The translations under genes and the position numbers were made by a program. The notes beneath the pieces are model-generated. The model was not told the origin of the DNA, searched no databases, and saw nothing but the letters and a program-made list of their open reading frames with translations. 64,000 bases of DNA from Diprion similis (lineage: Eukaryota > Arthropoda > Insecta > Hymenoptera > Diprionidae): contig NC_060114.1 in NCBI RefSeq assembly GCF_021155765.1, forward strand, positions 21,186,501 to 21,250,500, read 5' to 3'. Below, one piece after another: positions 40,901-52,900 of the stretch (its first letter is position 1; every line of letters starts with the position of its first letter).

Positions 40901-43900
40901 CGACTTCGATTCTGTACGAATTATGTGACAATGCATCTTCTCAATGCACTTTCTCACGTCAACTGCATCGCCATCAGTCATTATCATGTAATTGGTATAG
41001 AAATGAACTCGCATTTCATTTCGGATCGAAAACAAGTTAGCCGCAAGCCCAGGGCATTAATGAACATTACTGTATATGTATAAGTTATACATGCATATAT
41101 ATATATGCATATATGTATGCATTACGTGAAATGGTGAAGAGAGCTAGATCCAGAGTAGCCCACCGTAACTATGTATGCACTTGTATATATATATATACAA
41201 TATGCTATAAGCCTATCGATTTGGTTTTTCGGGTGCGGGCTTGCTTCCGGTTCTAGTATAACTATACACCTAGCCTCTGTCTGTAGTCTACAACTGCCGG
41301 GTCTAATATCTTGACTATCGTATAATTTTTCACTTTCTCCTATTGCATAGCCTAAGAAAAATTCTATCAATTTTTTTTCTTCACCTGGTTTAGAAAAAAT
41401 CGCATTCAAAACTTATGCAAATATGTATTAATCATACACGTAACATAATATAGATACGAGAAAAATTTGTCTACAATAAAATAGAAAATTTGTGGAACTG
41501 TCTAGTTCCTAAAATTTTCATAATCAGGAGAAAAAATAAAATAGTAAGATATTGGAAGCCCGATTGAGTGCCAGCGAAAGAGTCAGTCGGGCTGCCACAA
41601 TGCGGACTGTCGAAGTAGACACTCGCTGCTAAGTCCGACGCGTCTGACGTAGCGCAGACCTCAACCACTTCTAACTCCAAAACGATTCCAGCAGCAGAGG
41701 ATGCGCATGAATCCAAGCTTAGGATGAACCAAAGTTCAACGAATCTGACCATGATTTCATTGTATAAGAGAAGACAAAATTTGATAAATATAATTTTTTT
41801 TTATACTCAACATACAATACATACCTAAAAGCATTTTTTTTTTTTAAATAAAGTTAGATGATATACAGTAAAAAAGAATTGGACAAAATTGAACCTATTT
41901 CTACAATCGGACCCAAGAAATCAATTCACAGATGTATTCCAAACCCCTCGACGTTATAACCGGGAAGCGAATATTAAATGGGAAAATTCGCGCCGCGCGA
42001 CAGGCAGGGAAAATTCTGTGAAATGCGAGGAACCGGAAGCTAGAAGAGTCTTCGAGGCGCTAGGCTGCAACGATAAAGCAGCGAAAAGGGAAACGACAAA
42101 AGAAGAAAAGTAGAAAATAAAACCGTACATAGAAGCACTCGGATAGCGATGCAGCAGCAGCAGAAGCAGCAGCGACGAAGCGTCAGAAGTCAAGAGAGTA
42201 TAAAATAAAACGTTCATTCTTATAACGGCGGGGAATGGAAAAAGCCTGCAAGCGACTATAGGGGTAATATTTACAACGTTCTATGCAGTCTCGGGAATTG
42301 CCTATAAAGAAATCTGGGCGTAGCTTTGTACGCGTCATAACGTTGTAACGTAAGGTTATCCGGTGCAGGGCTCGGTGCCAAATTAATAAATATATCCCCA
42401 GTCTATTCCACTCCCCTAGAATATGAAAAAAGAATCGAAAGACTGAAAACCATACCCTTGTACCGCATCAAACTAGCTACCGACTGCCTGCCATGGGTAC
42501 TTAGATATAACTGCTGTGGATATACAGAACATACACAGGAAAGCTGCAGCATGCCAATATGTATTTATGAATTATGTGAATCCCCCCTCCTCCGGACGAT
42601 ATTCTGCATCCCTGACTATTTAACATTTTTTCCGGCTCTTAACCCTTTCGGTCGTACAATTTTTCAACTCAATGTTTTGGCCTGAATTTTGTTACTCGGG
42701 GGTTTTTGAAGTCGTTGATCACGAATCTGAAGTCAAAATTTGGTAATTTGAAACGGGGTGAATATTTCATCAATTCATTTCACAGTCGGTATACCGAATC
42801 GTATGGCAATATTGCTGGATCTATGAATATATATTATCTCGCGAATATATTTCTCGGCGCATTATCAAACTCGCTACGTGACCCAGATTATATTCACATG
42901 CATTTTATCATCGGAACAATTCCGCAGACCCGCAGCCGCGCTTGGAAATGACTTGAAGTATTTTCATTCCGTTATGAAAAATGCTTCCTGTTGTTGGTTG
43001 GGAAGCAATGAAAATTATACGTAAAAAATTGTGAAAAAATAATGATATAATTTTACTAATTTCGATTGTACTCTTCGCCTACAATTTTCCTGCAGAAACT
43101 AAAGCATAACTTATAGATCCTAAGCCTTCACTTAAATTATTCTTATGCATGCCAGGTCGTCTAATTTCTCGTCATATTGCTTGGTTGTTTGTTCCTTTTC
43201 TGACCTTTCTTTTATGATCCCATACTTGTTATTTGAATTATGCATAATTCCTTCACTTTTTTTCATCACCGGGGTGCTCGTCAGTCGATTGTCAATCATC
43301 AGGATTGGTATACAGATTTGCCAACAAAAGATTAAGTTATTCCAGCTGTATATGAACGTAGACATAACTACGCACATATACAGAGGTACGAAATTGTGGC
43401 GTGTATATAAACTGATACATATGGTTGTACACATATATAAGAGAAGAAGACGAGGATCGGCAGAGCCGTTTCGCACGTGTATTTTTATGAAGATAGATAG
43501 AAGTCTGGCGGATACGCCTTCGGATGCGTATTGTTAGGGCCTATAGCCTTCGGCCATCAGTCAATTTGACAGATTTAACAACCCTCTCTGACTTTTCACT
43601 TGGGCCGACTGTGCAGCATAAAGAAAAATGTGTCTCGCGCTTTTGGGGTGCGGGGAAGTTATGCGGGATGCGTCTGCGTGTATAAAAGTTGTGAGAGAAT
43701 AACAGCCTGAGAAACGAGAAAGCTGCAGGGAAGAAAAAAATGACACAAGAATTGTTACACAGCGAGCGAAAGGCGCTAAGGCATAAGAAATTTTAAGTTA
43801 TGGCATCCATTAGCCGAAACAGTAAGCGAAAACTTCCGCGATATTGTATATAACACGGCAGAATCAGGAAATCTCAAGTTTTTTTCATGTACTTTTTCAT

Positions 43901-46900
43901 CTCGAATGAGAAAGTTTCATACTTTATATCCCAACACATGGGAGAAATCACAATTGTTGCAAAAGACCAAATTAATTCCATCAATCGCACGTAATTGTAT
44001 CTATAATGTATGTTAGGTATAACATCATGTTTGCACCATCAGTAAATTAACTAGAATGTATTTAGGGATGCTAAAAGGTACCTCGAAATATTAAACGGAG
44101 AAGTGCCTAATTCTACACTAGATATAATACTGAAACTTTAACCCAACTACCCTCTATGCTCTGGCAAAACTGTATGCAGAACGAGTTTCACGTTTTAAAC
44201 GCGAAAACAGCGCAACTACGTTCCTTGTATGTACTGTTATAGTTTATATTACAAACCTGAAAATTAGACGCCGTAAACGTACGTTTTTCGTTTACGGGAT
44301 AGAACTTTTCACTATTACACTTTACGGAAATTATCCAACCTGAACACCAACTTTGGCTTTTACATTATCGTTACTTTCCTTAATCTAGAAAATGTAGCGT
44401 CTATCTGAATAATGGTAATTTTAATATTCTCACTTGAGAAATGTCTATTATATGGATAATTTTGCTAATAGGTTCCGAATTCATAAAAAAAAAAAAAAAA
44501 ATTTCCTTTCAATGTGAACAATTTTGCAACTACAAAAAGTGTTTTTTTTTTTTGTTTTTTCTTTGTTTTTCATTTGGTTAGAATTCCAATTTCAGAAATC
44601 TAACGAAGAATAAAATTACTTTCAGCAATTAATCAATGATACACAAAATATTATGCAGAATATTTCTTTCGACAGTAATCGACGAAACTTTTATCCTAAA
44701 ATTTTATTTTTTTATAGTTCCCCCAGTTCACACAGTAGTCAAAACTGTAATATACGAATTTATGATTTTTTGATAAACTTTGGAAAGCGAGAATTAATCG
44801 TGAATAGTATAATGACTATGGATTAAAGTATATAATATTGTAGTTGGTGAAGGGGTGAGGTAAACTAGAAAAAAACAAAACAGAAAAAATCAGACAGAAA
44901 AGAGAAAACTCATTACGGAAAGAACCTCTACCTATATGTATAGATGCGGTGAATCTATCTATATGTATACACGTATACAGGTCGGATAGAGTGGGTACGA
45001 CTAACCAAGAGAGAGAGAGAGAGGGTGAATGCTAGTTTGCATAAATTTAGGAAATACAACGAGGAAAATCGATATCCGCATAGAGATTATAGATGGTGGA
45101 CGGTAGGCGCCACATAGCCGCAGCCTCCGTCGCCCCGTTGCTCGTGTACATAGATGTTAGTATATACATATATGTATATATAGACACATATATATATATA
45201 TATATATATATGCTCATCTCGTACGTTATACATGTGTGCATACATATATAAGCACAGAGTGTATACGTACACATGCATAGATCTAGGTATGTACACACAA
45301 GGATAGGCAATTCACGTACATGTAGAAACAATTTTCCGCCGTAACTGCCTTCACGTTCCTTTTTCTCCTTTGACTGTTCTGTTTCGTTTTTTCAACTATT
45401 TTTTTTTTTTTTTATTTCTCCGACGATACAACAAGATATTTCAAACAGCATTTTATATCCCTGTTCGATGTATATGTATATAATAGGCGTGTTGTGCATT
45501 GCTCGGATTCAAGGCAATAATGTTTTCTCTTTTTCATATAATACATCACTATTATAAGATTATAGAAGTTGAATATCACGGCGAATTAAGATTGTAGTGA
45601 AAAAAATCGAATTGCGCTTGAATTATGTGTAGAATTAAAAAAAAAAAAAAAATCTGGGAGAGTAGGCAAACGATATAAAAATAAATTATAAAGAAATAAA
45701 GGATCGCAAAATAACTCAAAGCGCGCAGAATTCCACGCAGAGAATAAATCCAAACTTTTGTACAGTCGTAAATTTATAACGTGATGCAGTGGTCGCAGTA
45801 TAAAGTATATAGGTATACAGATGCACGTCTATTATACGTATGCAAGTATACATATATCTGTTTATAAGCCAACCCAACCCGACGCTTCAGAATTGTTGAA
45901 ATTTAATGTAAGCTTTCGAAAGTTTCCCCACGTATACACACGCATGAATGTATACACGTACAAATACATAAATGTATCTGTGTATTTACATGTATGCATT
46001 CTGCGATCTAGTTGCTGCAGCGTAAGCACAGGCACATAGAATATACTATATATATATGTACACTAGCGCTAGGCATTCGTTTTTTCTCCATCTTTCGCCC
46101 CGCTGCAGATTTGCACTTCGCATGAGCGTCAAAACGGTTTTAGGAAATCATTGCCGAGTCGATGTAAGGAAACGTCGATCTTATTTCGGAACCCGCTGAT
46201 GCTCTCCGACGGTAAAACAGGTTTCAAAACTCAATTTCGCTGCGAACAGACTCATATGCCAGAATTTGTCAGCCTTTTTATATACGAATTCCGTGAATTC
46301 GACGTTATTTGAATGTCGAGGAGACCGCAGTTTGTAATTAATACTGAATAACTGAACTACTTTTTGCATTATACGAGTAAGCTAAAGCCGTGATGCAACG
46401 TTACAGACAGTTTTCTGCACGTGTGTTTAGCTTTCTGTATTCTTCGTGTTTAAGGACGACGAAATTCCGCGAACATGAAGGCAGCGGAAACTGGCTAAAA
46501 ACCCGGCTGCAGGACTCGGCAGACCGATGAAAACCACGAATAGCGGACAGAGGATATAGGTATGTATGTATACCAACCGGCGGACTAGACTGCAGGTATC
46601 GATTTCGTACATGAAGAGTAAAGAGAAAACTCAGCGGTGTTCGTTCGTTCGTTCGTTCGTTCGTCCGTCCGTTGGCTTTTCATAAACGGCTAGCCTAGCC
46701 TAGCTAGCTGTGTATATACGCGCCTTTCCACCGCTCTTGTATGTATGTACATGTGCATGTACATATGTACATTGCTCTTATCGGTATTTCCCGACTGTAT
46801 AACTTCGGCAGTTTCGTTTCTTTCACTAAATACCACTGCTGCTAGCTGCCACTGTCGCTGCTGCTTCTGCTGCTGCATCGTGGGATTAAAATATTGATCA

Positions 46901-49900
46901 ACCGCAGAACGGGAAGAAAGTGGACGATAGGTAGGAACGGATCCTCAAATGCCGATGAAAATAAGTAGGTATAAGGTATAAGTTAGTGTTTCGTTCGGCC
47001 TCTTTGGGACACATAACGAGAACATCGGTTTGACGGGAAAAGGACAAATCGACCCGAAATTCCAGTTAATTATCATCAAACCTCGATTGGTGTTGTTACG
47101 GTGTGCATATTATAAGAATGACCAAAAATAATCAATATACGATCATTTTTTCCCGACTAATCGAGTAGAATCAATTATTTTTTTTCATGATCGGTTTTTG
47201 TTTTCTACTCCCATGAACGACGCGATACAATATCAATTTATGCGATTGAAGTATCGATTACCATTGTCTCACTTACTAAGTACCTATTTAATATAACAAG
47301 TGAGAGATAATTGAATATTTTTACTTGAAATTATAAAATATTTTTAATGAAACTATAAATTATCATAAAACTCGCACAAACTATTCAGACCGCGTACTGA
47401 AATTTATGAAATTTTGGTTTCAAATGCACAGTTTCAAAAGAATACGAAATAATCCATTAATCGATTAATTTTTACTGATTCAATCGAGTCGTTCGATTAT
47501 TTTTTTCGACTCGATTAATCGATGCATCGTTTATTTTTAGCATAGTGGCCATCACTAGTGGATATCTCACGATCAGATGTAGCTTTTATCTAAATTACCG
47601 GCGAATTACTGTGGCAACCACAATGAGAATTAATTTCTTGGGCTCTTGTGTAATGAGCCCGATGACAATCATCGGGAGGTTAGGTTACAAGGTTTCGAAC
47701 ACTGCTTGAAAAATCGGATAAGAAACTAAGACTCACCTGCAGTTCTTCCTTGCACTGTCTTTCCTCTTCGAGGCTCATTCGCTTCTCGTGTTTCTTGTAG
47801 TATCTCCGCTTGGCTGCCTGTAGATTGAACCACGTATACGAGAAAGACTTGACGAACGGTAGCAGAGCTTCTATAAACGGATGGAACTCATCCTGAAATC
47901 AATTGCATCATCGAGTGTTACAAGTCTGCGTTATTCTTCCCTACAACCAGTGACAAAAAAGATTATACCATCAATAAAAATTTTCTTTAAACACACTGAA
48001 CACTGCTCCATGCGCGTGATTAAGAAAAACAGCTTTAACATTGAACGGTCATTATCATTATCATCATCATCATCATCATCATGCTCGTTGAAGTTTTAAT
48101 CACAGAAGGATAAACACAATAAAGTAAATCAGGTGAATTGGGAAAGCGTTTATTCTACAATAAAACTAATATTACAGATTTCACCGTAGTTCTTTCTCTC
48201 TCCATTTACGAGGTTGAAGTTAGTAACGTTTTTGTAATGATATATTGAAGAAAAAATCACTATTTTCATAATTTTACTGAATTTCAGACAATTCAAAAAT
48301 GGTGAAATAACGGTGACTTATACGATGCAAAGAACTACGCGGAAGATTCGAACTTGTACATTCTAATATGTATGTATGCAAACGTAGTAGTGTTGAGAGT
48401 TCGTGAGGGTTGAAATGTCGTCGACCTTTTCGTGGAGGATTTTCTCCCTCTCTTCTCAGCTAGCTCGAATCCTGCGTCTTCTGTCTACCGAACATACCTA
48501 TATCGCAATTCTGCATCATTGTTGAAATAGCGGAGTTCCGCAAAACGGAACCGAAAACAAAAACGAGCGAAAAAGAGCTTCAATTATGGCCGTGTGATAA
48601 AAGAATGAAAAAGCTTGAAACTTTGAATGGAAAAAAATATCTATCCTTATTTGTTATGCACGCTATCGATGTCCGCGGTGGTTGCGTTACACGACTGCAA
48701 GTTAATGCGGAACTGATTCGAGTTGAACGAATTCCCATCGAATATTTGCTCAACCTAGATAGAATGAACGTGCACGTGGTTTAAATACACCGACATGAGT
48801 CCTCCGTTTCCAACTTGGTCAACTATTCAACACAATTTATGACTTATCAATAGTTCGAATAGTTGACTGTTGGTGAACGATAAACGTTTCCATACTATCA
48901 TAAGTAAACAATTCGCTGCATAATTTCTGTTGTACGAATGTAATCATCGAAATTTTTAACACAAGTTGACAAATACTCGTTACTTGTGAATATCGAACCG
49001 CGTTACAGTATAAATATACGCGTCGAAGGCAATTGAGATGACAATTTAAACATACAAATCTGTGAACGTAGTTCTCTTTAAACGATAAAATGTAGGCAGA
49101 GCAACCTTTTCGATTTGCACGGAGAAAAAGTAATTGATCGTTCTGACGATATTACACATAGTATAGTATATACATACATACGTGATGTCACGTCACAATT
49201 GTGACGATTTTATTCGCAAGCTCACAGCAGTCTACTACTGACATCTGTTGGCACTGGTGAGTCAATAATACTGGGAGCTTCTTGCCAAGATTCTTTTCAC
49301 ACCGAACGGTATGCACATTTACGTTTTATTTTTATTCTCATTACCGTAGTCATCGTAGTCATCTTCGTCACTATTATTGTTATTATTTTTACTTTTTACG
49401 CTGTTATTGTACCGTGTCAAGGTGTGAATAATTTTTTACGTACCAGCTCCTATAACAATTTGTCGAACGTTAGAAAAGGTAGAGAAAAATCGCGTTAACA
49501 ATCAATTTTCCAGGATCACAGGTAAAAGGATTATTCCAGAAGGAAACATCCGCCTTTACGCTGCAGAGTGAAAGAATAATGGTGTACCTAAAGGTAAAAG
49601 CTCAATCACAAGACATCGTGACATCATCATGCCACGTGTTACGTACGCGACATGCACAACACGCATGCAATCAAGCTCTTTATCGGTTAAACTTTTCCAT
49701 CTTGCACTTGGAATACGATATTAGGACGATCATTGGGCCAAAGCAAGAACTGCAGCGTTATTGCGCAACGTGGCGCTAAAATAAGAAATATTCTAGAGAG
49801 AGGCGAGAATTGGAAACAGAATAAAAAATAAGCATCGAAAGCTCGTGGCGACACCAACCATCGAATAGTGACAAGCACGTTGGCCGCTGTAGCACACACT

Positions 49901-52900
49901 ACCGTCTCTCAATGTTTATTCCACCGCTAATAAAAGTTAGCTAGATTCAAGCCGGGGCTGCTGAGGGCTGCTGATCGACGCTCTTTCTTCGTTCCACGTT
50001 GTCAGAAGTTGTTGCAGCCCGCACGATGTGCTAACGGCAATAGTAAGAGGACTGCAGCGAAGTGGTCGCGGAAGACCTCCTCTAGCCCCTCTTTTCTCAA
50101 ATACCTTCGACTCATCTGCTTTACTTTTTTTCTTGTTCTCTCTTCCCCCGCACTTCTTTTCTTTTCAACGGCTTCTTTCGACTTCTTTTTTACTTTTTCA
50201 CAATTTCTTCTCCTTGGCTGATTTTTTTTTTTTCTTATATATACTTGTATAAAATTTTATTAATATTCTTATCTTTCCTCGGTTTATTTTCTCTATTTTC
50301 GATTTTCTCGCTCACTATGTTTACCACACACTTCGAATTTATACTGTGTTCACATGTTACACTGCAATAAAGTTGGTAAGTTTTTTAAGTGTGTATTCTT
50401 TTTGCTTCTCGTTTTTTTACTCAATCGCGGCGCCGGATTCCGACTAGTGTTTCAATTTCTTCCTGATGAATTTATCCACATTTACAGGCTGGGAGCTTCA
50501 ATTCTATATTTATATTCGCATTACACAGGGTTAGGTGATATGGTGTGCATAGGTATATAACTTGCGCGCGCGCGCAATATGTATATACATGTAACTATAT
50601 ATCTATTATGTTTTTAACGCGAGGGACACATTTTATTTTTAAATATTAAGTTGGAACAAGACGAGAACAAGAGAAGACAAAAAAAACAAGAAAATATAAG
50701 GAAACCACGAAAGAACGAAAGAAGAATTACAAAAAATACAAGACGTACTGCAGAAATGACCGACCGCAGAATTGTTTTGTTGTATTTTGATCTGAAGGAC
50801 TGCGGTTGTCCGACTACATAAACGTTATAGAAAGCCTAATTTTGTTGGTCGATGTGCTTTTTTCAAAAGTGCGAAAACCTGCAGCCAACACGATATTAAA
50901 GGCTATATCTCATGCCCGACGAATAGAGTTACAACTGACTAAAATTAGTAACAGGTAGTACTACCACTGCAGTCAGTCCATTTATACTTTCATTAGCTAG
51001 ATATATTTTCCTGTTCATATGTTATTTGAGTAAATCTGTATTCGCGAGTTAATGCAAGGCATGTGTGGCGCGGTAGCCGTTAAAAAAACAGTCGATCAAC
51101 GATGAAACCTGCTTTGAATTTTTTTTTCCTTAAAAAATGATGAAAAAATGAAAAAACTCCAGAACGAAAATCTGTGGTAAATTATTGGTCAGCTCTTTTC
51201 ACCTAATCCGCGTCATTCCCGGCGCTATGATTCGCACTACGATTCTATAATTCGTTTATAGTAAATGTGCGTATAAGAAGAAACACGACACAAAGGTATA
51301 TCGGTGACCATTACGTATATGTATAATATATAAACACCGTTTCTTTTAGATCGGCAAAATTATTGTTTCTCAGCTCCTTCTTCCCTGGCACACGCGGCAA
51401 ACTTGAGATGCTCTCTTTATCTTTCCCCCTTTTGTCTCTTTATATTATAAGGTATGCGCGTACGTACAACCAACTTGCGTGCGTATCTCTATCGTGTATC
51501 TACGTATCCCTCTCTCGTCAGAGAGGGAGAGAGAGCTCTGTCTCACTCTCTCGCGATCTTAGCGACTCTTGCGAGAGAGAGCCAGCTGGGGCGTTAGCGC
51601 GCAAAGAGAATCGACGACGACAGAGTCGCGGCGGCACTGAGCAATGACGATCTGGTGAGAACCAGCAGACCGGCAGCTCTCGCTCGCTTCTCCTCGGCTC
51701 CACGTACATACAGGTATGGCACCCCAAACCGTCTATTATTAGCCGTTGTCCTAGCCTGCTAGATTGCTGCCCTCGACGACCAAAACGTCACCCGCCGCCA
51801 CACGCGGCTCACTTCGCCGCGGCAGCCTCGCGAAGCGGTATATTTGAAGAGCCTCTGTGCCGGCTGCGTCTTCATTCAGTCGAGTCAACCCTGTAACGGA
51901 CTTCGTTGCGATGGTCATTCCCCTGCCGGTAGACGAAGAAGCGCGAAACTAAGGACGTGCTGTTTATCAAGTCTTCGCAATTCGTGAAGAATTTGCCTAG
52001 CTAATCAAGTCTTCAGCAATTGTAGAAGACTTTTTCAATACTCAGACTTGGTACATACAAGCCATGTTTGGTATTCTTTTGCCAAAATTATACTTTCAGT
52101 CATAGTGGAATGCTTTGCGTAGTCCAACCTCAAAAATGTCCATGTCCTTGCCTTATCGCGGTTTATTTACAACTTCAAATGATCTTTGTTACTTTTTATA
52201 ACCCCAAAAACCTCCGAGTAAAGTTTCGGCCAGAATCATGGAATTTTTATGGTTTTTTCGATTTTAAATCCACCATATTGGATTCGCCATCTTGGATTTA
52301 GAAATCATCAAATTCTAACTTCAGATTCATGATCAGCGAACCCAAAAACCCCCGAGTAACGAAATTCAGGCCAAAATATTGAGTTGAAAAATGTCTGACT
52401 GGTAGGGTTAAACGCAATTAATTTTGCAATCTCAACACCGTGCGGATGTTTGGAGAATACATCGGTATTTCAGAATCAGAAAATTACGTCGAACAAAAGC
52501 GAATATATTCAATCGATTGCGACGTATTCTTGCAGTGTTGGGCTTCCATTTTTCTATTCATCCTTGCGTATCAGGCAAGGGTTAAACTATCGTTTCAGCA
52601 GCTTTACATATTATTTAGCAATGCAATTTGTCTCAAACGTAATAACTGATGCATCTGCAAGCGGGGAAGAACTTCGCTAGTGGGAAGATTCGAGATCGTT
52701 ATGAAAATTGCAGTTGTAAATGACATTGTAAAATTGTTTCTAGCCTATTTCATGCAACGGGGATGTGGAAATTATAACAATTCCAAACGACGTCGGTATG
52801 CAATGAGTGTGATAACCATGCTCTTGTACAAACTCCAGTGGAATAGCGTTGTAGGCGACCACTAGGCTGCTGCAGCCAATCGATAGCCAAACTTCTCTGT

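Larger units (their letters stand above)
37183..47736 (-). other. NfI intron 2 (about 10.5 kb)
   Basis: The largest intron, between exons 2 and 3. It contains a 131 bp MITE, a fold-back sequence, a dispersed repeat copy, TTCG and GA simple repeats and many TA tracts. A perfect TGACGTCA (CRE-type palindrome) occurs at 37,979-37,986. No additional conserved coding exon was recognised. Confidence 0.75.

Noticed and set aside
44276..44299. Small hairpin CCGTAAACG / CGTTTACGG
   Set aside because: The 9 bp arms in AT-rich intron sequence are too short to distinguish from chance.
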